Assembly (NCBI GenBank): GCA_963767475.1
Contig: CAVYEI010000002.1
Span: 868,001 to 932,000, forward strand
DNA: 64,000 nucleotides
Source: WHSW01 sp963767475
GTDB lineage: Bacteria; Actinomycetota; Thermoleophilia; Solirubrobacterales; 70-9
Reading direction: 5' to 3'
Of this stretch, positions 30,942-38,916 are shown in pieces (position 1 is the stretch's first letter; every line of letters begins with the position of its first letter). The notes beneath the pieces are model-generated. The model searched no databases. It was not told the origin of the DNA and saw nothing but the letters and a program-made list of their open reading frames with translations. The position numbers were made by a program, and so were the translations under genes.

Positions 30942-31925
30942 CTACGCGTAGCGCTCGACGACGCCGTCGGCGACCATCGTCAGCAGCTCGCGCCGCTGTG
31001 GGTCCAGGGGCGCCGCGGCGAGCGTCTGCTTCGCCCGCTCGACCCGGCCGCGGGCGTCGGCGCGGACCGTGTCGAGGACGCCGGTCGCCGCGATCCGCGC
31101 GCAGACCTCGGCGGCCGCGGGCGCGTCGAGGGCTCGCAGGTCGAGCGCCGTCAACTCCGGGTCGCGCTCGCGGGCGAGGATCAGGGGCATCGTGACGGTG
31201 CCGTCGAGCAGGTCGGTGCCGAGCGCCTTGCCGGTGCGCTCCGGCGGGCCGGTGACGTCGAGGACGTCGTCGAGGAGCTGGAAGGCGAGCCCGATCTCGC
31301 GGCCGTAGGTGGCCAGCGCCTCCACGCCCTCCGGACCCGGGTCGGCGCCGATCAGGCAGGCGCATTCGAACAGCCGCGCCGTCTTCAGCCGGCAGCGGTC
31401 GAGGTAGCGCTCGGCGGTCACCGAGGCGTCGAAGGCGTCGCGGCGCTGGGCCAGCTCCCCCTGCGCGAGGCCGACCGAGGCGCCGGCGAGCAGACCGACC
31501 TGGCGCCCGGACCCGTCGCCCGGCACCGAGAGCTCGGCGAACGCGCGCGAGAACAGCAGATCGCCGACCGCGGTCGCGGCCTCGCGCCCGGCGCGCGCGA
31601 CCACGGTCGGGCGCCCGCGCCGAAGCGGCGCCGCGTCGAGGACGTCGTCGTGGACCAGGGTCGCCATGTGCACCAGCTCGACCGCGGTCGCGGCGCGGAT
31701 CGCGCCGTCGCCGCCATCGCTGCCCGCGCAGACCAAGACCAGCATCGGCCGCAGGCGCTTGCCCCCTGCGGCGAGCGTCGCGATGGCCTCGGCCGAGAGC
31801 CGCTCGCCGCCGCCGGAGACCAGGTCCGCCAGCCGAGTCTCGACCGCCACCATCCGCCGCGGGAGCCACGACTCGGCGGCGTCGAGGACCCGGGTCACGG
31901 GGGGCGGGACGGTGGTGCGGTTCAT
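30942..31925 (-). CDS. Polyprenyl diphosphate synthase (menaquinone side chain)
   Basis: This 327-residue all-helical enzyme has the first Asp-rich motif VHDDVLDAAPLRRGRPT and the second LLDDVLDVTG, with GKALGTDLLDGTVTMPLI after it. It elongates farnesyl or geranylgeranyl diphosphate with isopentenyl diphosphate using Mg2+. The gene follows ubiE/menG on the same strand with 10 bases between, so heptaprenyl/octaprenyl synthesis for menaquinone is the most likely role. Chain length cannot be read reliably, although small residues before the first motif suggest a long-chain product. A degenerate homologue may be encoded at 34858. Confidence 0.92.
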   Translation of the reverse strand: MNRTTVPPPVTRVLDAAESWLPRRMVAVETRLADLVSGGGERLSAEAIATLAAGGKRLRPMLVLVCAGSDGGDGAIRAATAVELVHMATLVHDDVLDAAPLRRGRPTVVARAGREAATAVGDLLFSRAFAELSVPGDGSGRQVGLLAGASVGLAQGELAQRRDAFDASVTAERYLDRCRLKTARLFECACLIGADPGPEGVEALATYGREIGLAFQLLDDVLDVTGPPERTGKALGTDLLDGTVTMPLILARERDPELTALDLRALDAPAAAEVCARIAATGVLDTVRADARGRVERAKQTLAAAPLDPQRRELLTMVADGVVERYA

Positions 31926-31935
31926 CTACTGGAGG

Positions 31936-32661
31936 CTAGGCGGGGCGGACGCCGGAGTGAATCGCGATGATCCCTCCGGCGAGCACGGTGTAGCGAATCT
32001 GCTCGAGCCCGGCGCGATCCATGATCAGCGCCAGGCCCTCGGGCGGCGGGAAGCGCTTCACCGACTCGGGCAGGTAGGTGTAGGCGTCGCGGTCGCCGGC
32101 CAGCGTCCCCAGCAGCGGCACCAGGCGGTCGAACCAGAGGCTGAAGAAGGTCGAGAGCGGCGGGCGTCGCGGGGTGGTGATCTCGAGGATCACGAGGCGC
32201 CCGCCCGGCTTCAGCACCCGGGTGAGCTCGCCCACGCCGCGGTCGAGGTCGGCGAGGTTGCGGACCCCGAAGCCGACGGTGACCGCGTCGAAGGTGCCGG
32301 CGTCGTAGCTGAGCTCGAGCGCGTCGCCCCACTCGAAGCGCACGCTCGAGGCCTGGCGCTCGGCCGCCTTGTTGCGAGCCAGATCGAGCATCGGCTCGGA
32401 GAAGTCGGAGCCGATCACGCGGCCCTCGGGCCCGACCCTGCGCGCGAGCTCGAAGGAGAGATCGCCGGTGCCGCAACAGGCGTCGAGGGCGTAGTCGCCC
32501 GGTTCGAGCCCGGCGCGGTCGGCGGCCCGCTCGCGCCAGCGGTGATGAAGCCCGGCGGTCATCGCCGTGTTCATCAGGTCGTAGACCCCGGCGATGCGGT
32601 CGAACATCCCGCGGACCTGGCCCGCGAATTCCTCCTGCTCGGGGGCGACCGCCCCGCTCAC
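31936..32661 (-). CDS. menG: Demethylmenaquinone methyltransferase
   Basis: This 241-residue SAM-dependent enzyme has the UbiE/MenG signatures YDLMNTAMTAGLHHRWRERA and LDACCGTGDLSFELARR (motif I). GVRNLADLDRGVGELTRVLKPGGRLVILE follows, and the C-terminal YTYLPESVKRFPPPEGL is typical. It carries out the last step of menaquinone synthesis. It lies between the cytochrome bc genes (7 bases downstream of the cytochrome b/c subunit) and the polyprenyl synthase, linking quinone supply to the complex that uses it. The alternative symbol is ubiE; in an actinobacterium the quinone is expected to be menaquinone. Confidence 0.94.
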   Translation of the reverse strand: MSGAVAPEQEEFAGQVRGMFDRIAGVYDLMNTAMTAGLHHRWRERAADRAGLEPGDYALDACCGTGDLSFELARRVGPEGRVIGSDFSEPMLDLARNKAAERQASSVRFEWGDALELSYDAGTFDAVTVGFGVRNLADLDRGVGELTRVLKPGGRLVILEITTPRRPPLSTFFSLWFDRLVPLLGTLAGDRDAYTYLPESVKRFPPPEGLALIMDRAGLEQIRYTVLAGGIIAIHSGVRPA

Positions 32662-32668
32662 ACACGCC

Positions 32669-33370
32669 TCACTGGAGCGAGGCTAAGAACTTGACCAGGC
32701 TGTCGAACTTCTCCGGCGGCAGGCTGTCGTAGACGGGCATGATCCCCGAGGGGTTGGTCAACGTTCGCTCGATCGCCGCCGCCGGCAGCTTGGCGCCGAT
32801 CTCCGTCAGCTCCGGGCCTGGGCCGTCGTTGCCGTTCTCGCCGAACTTGTGGCAGGCCAAGCATCCGGACTGCGCCGCCACCTGCTTTCCGGCTTCGAAT
32901 TGCGGCGGCACCTCGAGGTCGATCTCGGTCGGCGAGCCGGCCGAGGCGCCGAGGAAGGTGAGGAAGGCCATCGCGATGATCGTCATGATCCCGGCCGTGG
33001 TCGCAACGGGGCGCCGCCACGGCACCCGCTCGGGGCTGCGGTCGTAGAACGGCAACAGCAGCAACAGCACCATGCAGATCGTCGGGATCCCGACGGTCGC
33101 GATCGGCACCAGCTCCGGCGGCTTGATCACGCGCAGGACCTCGAACAGGAAGAAGAAGTACCACTCGGGTCGCGGCACGTAGGTGGTCGTCGTCGGATCC
33201 GCCTTCGGGCCCTGCTCGGCGCCGAGGATCAGCGACATCGCGATCATCACCGCGGCGACGACGACGAACATCATCGAGTCCTTGAAGATCGCGTAGGGGA
33301 AGAACGGCTTGCCCTTCTTCTTCAGGATCTCGTACTCGCGGAGGTAGGCCTCCTTCTCGGCGCCGTTCAT
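32669..33370 (-). CDS. qcrC: Menaquinol:cytochrome c reductase, cytochrome b C-terminal/cytochrome c fusion subunit
   Basis: This 233-residue protein starts with about three membrane helices homologous to subunit IV/PetD (PRPEWYFFFLFEVLRVI, LLLLLPFYDRSP). It continues into a C-terminal cytochrome c domain with the heme site CLACHKF and a probable axial Met in SGIMPVYDSLPPE. This cytochrome b/c fusion is known from Bacillus-type menaquinol reductases (QcrC). It overlaps the qcrB-type gene by 4 bases. The protein passes electrons from the b hemes and Rieske cluster to the outside c-type heme. Confidence 0.9.
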   Translation of the reverse strand: MNGAEKEAYLREYEILKKKGKPFFPYAIFKDSMMFVVVAAVMIAMSLILGAEQGPKADPTTTTYVPRPEWYFFFLFEVLRVIKPPELVPIATVGIPTICMVLLLLLPFYDRSPERVPWRRPVATTAGIMTIIAMAFLTFLGASAGSPTEIDLEVPPQFEAGKQVAAQSGCLACHKFGENGNDGPGPELTEIGAKLPAAAIERTLTNPSGIMPVYDSLPPEKFDSLVKFLASLQ

Positions 33371-34206
33371 CCGACCTCCTCCTTACGGAGGGATTTCGGC
33401 TTCGGGTCGGCGCGCAGCCATGGTGGCGCCGTCGTCCCGAGCTTCACCACGAGGTAGAGGTGGGCCACGATCAGGGCGATGATCGCCCCCGGCACCAAGA
33501 GCATGTGGACGGCGTAGAAGCGCGGCAGAGTGGTGGCGCCGAACTCGGAGCCGGCGCGCAGGAAGTCGGCGAGGTACGGGCCCACGACCGGCCCGGAGCC
33601 GGTGATGTTCATGGCCACGATCGTCGCCCAGTAGGAGCGCTGGTCGAACGGCAGCAGGTAGCCGGTCAGCCCCATCACCAGGGTCAGGATCAAGAGCACG
33701 ACGCCGATCACCCAATTGAGCTCGCGCGGGTACTTGTAGGCGCCGAAGAAGAAGGTCCGCGCCATGTGCAGGAAGATCAGGATGATCATCAGCGTCGCGC
33801 CCCACTTGTGCAGGCCGCGGACGAACTCGCCGAGGAAGACGTCGTTGGTGAGGTGGGTGATCGAGTTGTAGGCCTCGTTCGACGAGGGCACGTAGAACAT
33901 CGCCAAGAAGACGCCGGTCAGCGCCTGCATCGCGAACGCGAACAGCGTCGCCGAGCCGAGCGTGTAGAACCAGTTCGTCCCCTTGGGGACCTTGCGCAGC
34001 AGCATCCCGGTGAGGAACGGGCTCGCGCCGGTGCGCTCGTCGACCCAGCCGACGACGTCGATGCCGCCGTCCTTGACCTTGTCGAGGACGGGCGAGCCGT
34101 CGTCGGTCGACCCGGGCGCGCCGCCGTTGCCGCCGCCGTTTCTGCCGGCGCCGTTGCGCTCGCCCGGCTTGCCGGGCTTTCGCAGCATCTGTGGAAGCTT
34201 CGGCAT
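33367..34206 (-). CDS. qcrB: Menaquinol:cytochrome c reductase, cytochrome b N-terminal subunit
   Basis: This 279-residue protein has four membrane helices with the heme-ligand His pairs (LHKWGATLMIILIFLHMARTFF and FYAVHMLLVPGAIIALIVAHLY). GAYKYPRELNWVIGV is typical of b6/QcrB. The PEWY quinone-site motif is on the partner subunit, confirming a split cytochrome b. The first 60 residues are polar and Gly/Asn-rich, an unusual extension. It overlaps both neighbours (Rieske gene by 1 base, qcrC by 4), so the three genes are translationally coupled. Confidence 0.93.
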   Translation of the reverse strand: MPKLPQMLRKPGKPGERNGAGRNGGGNGGAPGSTDDGSPVLDKVKDGGIDVVGWVDERTGASPFLTGMLLRKVPKGTNWFYTLGSATLFAFAMQALTGVFLAMFYVPSSNEAYNSITHLTNDVFLGEFVRGLHKWGATLMIILIFLHMARTFFFGAYKYPRELNWVIGVVLLILTLVMGLTGYLLPFDQRSYWATIVAMNITGSGPVVGPYLADFLRAGSEFGATTLPRFYAVHMLLVPGAIIALIVAHLYLVVKLGTTAPPWLRADPKPKSLRKEEVG

Positions 34207-34865
34207 CAGGGTGGGGGCGGAACGGTGAATCGCGGTGGATAGAGGTACTCCCAGACCCCGCCGGTGAACTCGCCCGGGTCGCGGGCGCGAACGGGCTCGA
34301 GGTCGTTGGTGACGCTGTAGCGCGGGCCGACTTCGAGCGTGCCGGCGGTGACGCGGGTCTGGAACCGGTCGAGCGGGCGCACCGGCGGGCCGCCGAGCAC
34401 CTGGCCCTCGAAGTCATAGACGCCGCCGTGGCAGGGGCAGATGAAGTTGCCGGCCGCCTTGACGAAGCGAACCGGGCAGCCGAGGTGGGCGCAGCGGGTC
34501 GAGATCGCGATGAACTCGGCCGGATCCTCATCCAGCTCGGCGCTGCCGCGGCGGATGTAGACCGTGGTCTTGCCCGAATCGCCGACGCCGTCGACGATCG
34601 TGATCACCGCCTGGCGGTAGGTATCCGAGGTGTAGTCGTCGGGCGAGCCGACTCCCTCCCAGACCTCCTCCGGGCGGTCGAAGATCGGCGCCAGCGCGAG
34701 TCCGACGGTCGGCAGTGCGACCGCCGAGACGGCGACGATTCCGGCTGCCTGGCCGCCGAGCGCGAACACGGTTCGGCGCGTCATCGTCTCGCCCTCGAAG
34801 TACCCCGCGGGTTTGACCTTCTCGGGGGCTTCGCCCCGGTTGCTCTTGTCCGCCTGGTCAGCCAA
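34206..34865 (-). CDS. qcrA: Rieske iron-sulfur subunit of the menaquinol reductase
   Basis: This 219-residue protein has an N-terminal membrane anchor (TRRTVFALGGQAAGIVAVSAVALPTVG) that also shows a twin-arginine-like RR before the hydrophobic stretch, consistent with Tat insertion of Rieske proteins. The 2Fe-2S ligands are in CAHLGCPV (CxHxGC) and CPCHGGVYDF (CPCHGS-type, with Gly replacing Ser). The protein oxidises menaquinol together with QcrB. It is the first structural gene of the complex. The upstream hypothetical gene overlaps it by 8 bases. Confidence 0.94.
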   Translation of the reverse strand: MADQADKSNRGEAPEKVKPAGYFEGETMTRRTVFALGGQAAGIVAVSAVALPTVGLALAPIFDRPEEVWEGVGSPDDYTSDTYRQAVITIVDGVGDSGKTTVYIRRGSAELDEDPAEFIAISTRCAHLGCPVRFVKAAGNFICPCHGGVYDFEGQVLGGPPVRPLDRFQTRVTAGTLEVGPRYSVTNDLEPVRARDPGEFTGGVWEYLYPPRFTVPPPP

Positions 34866-35481
34866 GTGAGGAGAGGTTGTGCGGGCGGAAGTCTAGTCCA
34901 GCGGCAGCCTCATCCAACCGCTCCCTCAGGGCCCCGGCGTCTGCGCTGGCCGCGGCGGCGGTCCAGAGCTTGTCGGCGGCCGTCTCGAGCTGCTCGCGAA
35001 CGGCGACCTTGCCGAGCTCGTGAGCGTCCCCGGGCCCGGTCGCGATCGCCGTCGAGCAGGCCAGCCACAGGGCCGCCGCCTCGCGCTCGGCACGCTCGGG
35101 CGCGCGGGTGCCGTCGTGAACCTGGGCGGCGAGGCTGATCAGGTCCGAGAGCTCGCGCACCGCGGTCAGGTCGCCGAGCGCGGCCAGGCGCTCGAGCCCG
35201 AGCGCGTAGAGATAGTCGCCGGCGAGCAGGGCGAGGTCGCCGTCGGCACCACGGACGACGCGGGTGGCGCCGCTGGCGTAATGGAGCAGGTAACCCTCGC
35301 GCACCGCTTCCACCACCAGCGCGTACTCGCCGGGCGCCGCGGTGGTCCGCTCGCCCGCGGCGGCGAGCCCACCCAGGGCCACGGCGGCGTCGCCCGGGTC
35401 GACGACGTGCGGGCTGACCACCGATTGATCCGCGCGCAGCAGCTCGGCCAGGTTGCGAAGGGCGTCGGCGGGCTCGGACAC
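34858..35481 (-). CDS. All-helical protein resembling a degenerate polyprenyl synthase
   Basis: This 207-residue, Ala/Leu-rich helical protein has no membrane segments. The stretch LALLAGDYLYALGLERLAALGD followed by TAVRELSDLISLAAQVHDG resembles the LLAGDYLLARALELLAELGD element of long-chain prenyl diphosphate synthases, but both Asp-rich motifs are missing. It may be a noncatalytic subunit, like component I of heptaprenyl diphosphate synthase, or an unrelated helical protein. It lies between hemL (27 bases upstream) and the Rieske gene (8-base overlap), so it is expressed with the respiratory genes. Confidence 0.65.
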   Translation of the reverse strand: MSEPADALRNLAELLRADQSVVSPHVVDPGDAAVALGGLAAAGERTTAAPGEYALVVEAVREGYLLHYASGATRVVRGADGDLALLAGDYLYALGLERLAALGDLTAVRELSDLISLAAQVHDGTRAPERAEREAAALWLACSTAIATGPGDAHELGKVAVREQLETAADKLWTAAAASADAGALRERLDEAAAGLDFRPHNLSSLG

Positions 35482-35508
35482 GGGCCGGCGAGAATAGTCG
35501 CCGGCGGG

Positions 35509-36813
35509 CTAGCTGGTCGCCGCGAGCGCGAACGCCTCCGCGGCCGCCTCGCAGGTGTGATCGATCGCCGCTTCGTCGTGGGCGAGGGAGACGAACCAGG
35601 CCTCGTACTGGGAGGCGGGCGGGTAGATGCCGCGATCGAGCAGGGCGCGGCAGAAGGCGCCGTAGGTCTCGTGGTCGCAGCTCGATGCCCCGGCGAAGTC
35701 GCTGACCGGCTCGGCGGAGAAGAAAGGCGTCACCAGGCCTGGGACGGAGGCCACCTGGACCGGGACGCCCGCCGACTCGGCGGCGGTCCGCAGGCCGTCG
35801 GCGAGGTGCGCGGTGAGCACGCCGAGGCGGTCGTAGGCGCGAGCGTCGAGCTCGGCCAGGGTCGCCCGCCCGGCGGCGACGGCGAGCGGGTTGCCGGAGA
35901 GGGTGCCGGCCTGGTAGACGTCGCCGGCGGGGGCGATCCGCATGATCAGCTCGCGGCGGCCGCCGTAGGCGGCGGCGGGCAGACCGCCGCCGATCACCTT
36001 GCCCATGATCGTCAGGTCGGCCTCGACGCCCTGGAGCTCCTGGGCGCCGCCGCGGGCGACGCGAAAACCCGAGATCACCTCGTCGAGGATCAGCAGGGCT
36101 CCGTTGGCGTCGGCGCCGTCGCGGAGGGCTTGCAACAGCTCCGGCTCCGCCGGGACGACGCCCATGTTGGCGGGGATCGGCTCGGCGATGATCGCCGCGA
36201 ACTCGTGCTCGGAGAGCGCCTTGGCGAGCGCCCCGCGGTCGTTCCACGGCACCACGATCGTCGCCGCGGCCTGGGCCGCCGGCACTCCTGGGCTGGCCGG
36301 GATCCCCTGGGTCGCGAGGCCCGAGCCGGCGTCGGCGAGCAGCCCGTCGACGTGGCCGTGATAGGCGCCGGCGAACTTGAGCAGCTTCTCGCGCCCGGTG
36401 ACCGCGCGCGCGAGCCGCACGGCGCTCATCGTCGCCTCGGTGCCCGAGTTGACCATCCGCAGCATCTCGACCGAGGCGAAGCGGTCGCAGACCTCGGCCG
36501 CAAGCTCGACCTCGGCCTCGGTGGGGGCGCCGAAGCTGGTCCCCTTCGCCGCCGCCTCGGCGACGGCCTCGACCACCGACGGATGGGCGTGGCCGAGGAT
36601 CAGCGGTCCCCAGGAGCAGACCCAGTCGACGTAGCGGTGCCCGTCGACGTCGATCAGCTCGAAGCCCTCGCCGCGCTCGATGAAGATCGGGTACTGGCGC
36701 CCGATCGAGCGCATCGCGCGGACCGGCGAGTTGACGCCCCCGGGAAGCAGCCCAGCCGCGCGGGCGTAGAGGACCTCGGAGGTGCGCGTGTCCAGGGTCA
36801 CGCCGCTCGGCAC
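35509..36813 (-). CDS. hemL: Glutamate-1-semialdehyde 2,1-aminomutase
   Basis: This 434-residue PLP enzyme converts glutamate-1-semialdehyde to 5-aminolevulinate in the C5 pathway. SEVLYARAAGLLPGGVNSPVRAM and VDWVCSWGPLILGHAHP are the family N-terminus. The PLP lysine lies in LTIMGKVIGGGLPAAAYGG after the Asp motif LILDEVISGFRVARGG. The length is normal. The gene starts 3 bases after the stop of the AhbAB-like gene and lies in one operon with hemB. The presence of HemL shows that tetrapyrroles are made from glutamate rather than glycine. Confidence 0.96.
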   Translation of the reverse strand: MPSGVTLDTRTSEVLYARAAGLLPGGVNSPVRAMRSIGRQYPIFIERGEGFELIDVDGHRYVDWVCSWGPLILGHAHPSVVEAVAEAAAKGTSFGAPTEAEVELAAEVCDRFASVEMLRMVNSGTEATMSAVRLARAVTGREKLLKFAGAYHGHVDGLLADAGSGLATQGIPASPGVPAAQAAATIVVPWNDRGALAKALSEHEFAAIIAEPIPANMGVVPAEPELLQALRDGADANGALLILDEVISGFRVARGGAQELQGVEADLTIMGKVIGGGLPAAAYGGRRELIMRIAPAGDVYQAGTLSGNPLAVAAGRATLAELDARAYDRLGVLTAHLADGLRTAAESAGVPVQVASVPGLVTPFFSAEPVSDFAGASSCDHETYGAFCRALLDRGIYPPASQYEAWFVSLAHDEAAIDHTCEAAAEAFALAATS

Positions 36814-36816
36814 GAC

Positions 36817-37908
36817 CTACCCGTGCGCAGCGTCCCACTCCGCGTAGTCGGGGGTGAAGTAGTGCAGGCGGATCTTCTTGAACTCGGTCGAGGAGTAGAG
36901 CGTCGCCCGGTCGGGGCCGTGCAGCTCGTGCTCGTCGGCGATCGACTGCAGGATCGCGTCGCACTCCTCCTTCGAGCGCCCGTGGGCCATCGTGAACACC
37001 GAGTAGGGCCAGTCCTCATAGGTGGGGCGCTCGTAACAGTGCGAGATCCCCCGCACCGCCGACATCCGCGTGCCGACATCGAGGATCTGCGCCTCGGGCA
37101 CCTTCCAGACGCCCATCCCGTTTGCCGAGAAGCCGGCCCGGCGGTGGTAGAGGATCGCCGCCACCCGGCGCAGGATCTTGCGCTCGACCATCCCCCGCAG
37201 GTGCTCGAGCATCGCCTCGGTGCTCATCCCGGCCTCCGCCGCGGCGGCGTCGTAGGGGCGGTCGACGACCTCCATCGGTCCCTGGAGCGCGCGGATCACG
37301 GCGATGTCGGTGTCGTCGTAGGGCTGCGCCTCGAGCTCGCGCGGCGTTGCCGCCTCGGCCGCCGCGGCAAGGGCCTCCGTGCCCCCCTCCATCTCCAGGT
37401 TCATGTTGATCTTGAACAGCTTCAGCGTCGGCAGCTGGCGGATCGAGTCGGCGCCGGTGAGGCGCTGGAGCGCGTCCAGCGTCCCCTGCAGGCCGAGCTC
37501 GGAATCGGGCGGGGTGGCGAGCGTGAACCAGAGGTTGAACTCGTGCGTGCGCAGGTAGTTGTGCGAGACGCCGGGGTGGGAGTTGATGATCTTCGCCGCC
37601 CGGTGCGGGTTTGCTGAATCAACCTTGGCGGCTACAAGCATTGATTCGTAGCCGAGTGCGCGGGTGTCGAAGATCGGCGTGATCTCGCGGATGATCCGCT
37701 CGCTCAGCAGCCGCTGGGCGCGGGTCATCAGATCGTCGAGGTCGAGCTCGGCCTCTGCCGCGACCGCCGCATACGGCTCCGGGGCGAGCGGGAAGCTCGA
37801 CTGCAGCAGGTTCATCAGCCGCTTGTCGGTGTCGTCGAGCGGGATCGCGGCGCCGTCCTTGCGCGAGCGCACCTTCGGCTGCGGAGCTTTAGCTACTCCG
37901 CCAGCCAT
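36817..37908 (-). CDS. ahbAB: Fused siroheme-decarboxylase-like protein (AhbA-AhbB / NirDL type)
   Basis: This 363-residue protein is two Lrp/AsnC-like halves in one chain. Half 1 (about residues 22-185) has a winged helix, then YLRTHEFNLWFTLATPP and LPTLKLFKINMNLEM. Half 2 (about 195-355) has NGMGVWKVPE, ISHCYERPTYEDWPYSVFTMAHG and FKKIRLHYF. The GVSHNYLR and SHCYERP-WPY-FTM motifs are those of AhbA and AhbB, which decarboxylate siroheme to didecarboxysiroheme, and of NirDL in heme d1 synthesis. Automated annotation often calls such genes AsnC regulators. Position between hemB (16-base overlap) and hemL supports the enzymatic role. Confidence 0.82.
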   Translation of the reverse strand: MAGGVAKAPQPKVRSRKDGAAIPLDDTDKRLMNLLQSSFPLAPEPYAAVAAEAELDLDDLMTRAQRLLSERIIREITPIFDTRALGYESMLVAAKVDSANPHRAAKIINSHPGVSHNYLRTHEFNLWFTLATPPDSELGLQGTLDALQRLTGADSIRQLPTLKLFKINMNLEMEGGTEALAAAAEAATPRELEAQPYDDTDIAVIRALQGPMEVVDRPYDAAAAEAGMSTEAMLEHLRGMVERKILRRVAAILYHRRAGFSANGMGVWKVPEAQILDVGTRMSAVRGISHCYERPTYEDWPYSVFTMAHGRSKEECDAILQSIADEHELHGPDRATLYSSTEFKKIRLHYFTPDYAEWDAAHG

Positions 37909-38867
37909 CCCGCTGCCTCCTTGGCGAAGTAGGTGAAGATCACGTCGGCGCCGGCACGGCGGATCGCGGTCAGGGCCTCGAGCGCCGCCGCGCGCTCGTC
38001 GATCCAGCCATTGAGCGCGGCCGCCTTGATCATCGAGTACTCGCCCGAGACCTGGTAGGCCGCGATCGGGGCATCGACGTCGGCGCGCATCGCGCGGATC
38101 ACGTCGAGGTAGGGAAGGGCCGGCTTCACCATCACCATGTCGGCGCCCTCCTCGAGGTCGAGCCGCGCCTCGCGCAGCGCCTCGCGGCCGTTGGCCGGAT
38201 CCATCTGGTAGCCGCGGCGGTCGCCGAACTCGGGCGTCGACTCCGCCGCCTCGCGGAAGGGGCCGTAGAAGGCGGAGGCGTACTTGGCCGAGTAGGCGAT
38301 GATCGCCGTGTCGGGGTGTCCCTCCTCATCGAGCTGGTGGCGGACCATCCCGATCCGCCCGTCCATCATGTCCGAGGGCGCGACCACGTCGGCCCCGGCC
38401 TCGGCGTGCGAGATCGCCGTCTTCGCCAGCAGCTCGACGGTGATGTCGTTGTCGACCTCGCCGTCGCGGATGAAGCCGCAGTGGCCATGCGAGGTGTATT
38501 CGCAAAGGCAGACGTCGGTGATCACCGTGAGCTCGGGGTGCGCCTCCTTCAGCGCCCGCACGGCGAGCTGGACGACGCCCTCGTCGTCGTAGGCGCCGGA
38601 GCCGCTCTCGTCCTTGGCCGCCGGGATCCCGAACAGGATCACGGCCTCGATCCCAACCGCGATCAGCTCGGTGGCCTCGGCGACCAGTTCGTTGATCGAG
38701 AAGCGCTCGATCCCCGGCATCGACTCGACCGGCTCGCGCACGCCCTCGCCGCTGACCACGAACAAGGGCTGGACCAGGTGGCGCGGCGAGAGCTCGGTCT
38801 CGCGAACGAGATCGCGGAGCGCCTTCGTGCGCCGCAGCCGGCGCATGCGCGTTTCGGGGAAGCTCAC
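37893..38867 (-). CDS. hemB: Porphobilinogen synthase (5-aminolevulinate dehydratase)
   Basis: This 324-residue enzyme condenses two 5-aminolevulinates to porphobilinogen. The zinc-site segment DVCLCEYTSHGHCGF has the three cysteines of Zn-dependent HemB. The Schiff-base lysines are in YSAKYASAFYGPFREA and MVMVKPALPYLDV. RRTKALRDLVRETELSPRHLVQPLFV is the standard N-terminus. It is the first gene of the hemB-ahbAB-hemL run, overlapping the next gene by 16 bases. Confidence 0.97.
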   Translation of the reverse strand: MSFPETRMRRLRRTKALRDLVRETELSPRHLVQPLFVVSGEGVREPVESMPGIERFSINELVAEATELIAVGIEAVILFGIPAAKDESGSGAYDDEGVVQLAVRALKEAHPELTVITDVCLCEYTSHGHCGFIRDGEVDNDITVELLAKTAISHAEAGADVVAPSDMMDGRIGMVRHQLDEEGHPDTAIIAYSAKYASAFYGPFREAAESTPEFGDRRGYQMDPANGREALREARLDLEEGADMVMVKPALPYLDVIRAMRADVDAPIAAYQVSGEYSMIKAAALNGWIDERAAALEALTAIRRAGADVIFTYFAKEAAGWLAE

Positions 38868-38916
38868 GCGCCGGATTGTAGGCGTGCTTCGCCTCGCGGA
38901 TCGGCGATCCAGGTGC

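Noticed and set aside
35020..37617. 865-codon open frame on the plus strand
   Set aside because: It lies antisense to the 34858 gene, hemL and the AhbAB-like gene, and its translation is Arg/Gly/Val-rich without any domain; a GC-rich shadow frame.
36817..37908. Annotation of the AhbAB-like gene as an AsnC/Lrp transcriptional regulator
   Set aside because: Both halves carry the siroheme-decarboxylase motifs and the gene overlaps hemB; the Lrp-like fold alone does not imply DNA binding.
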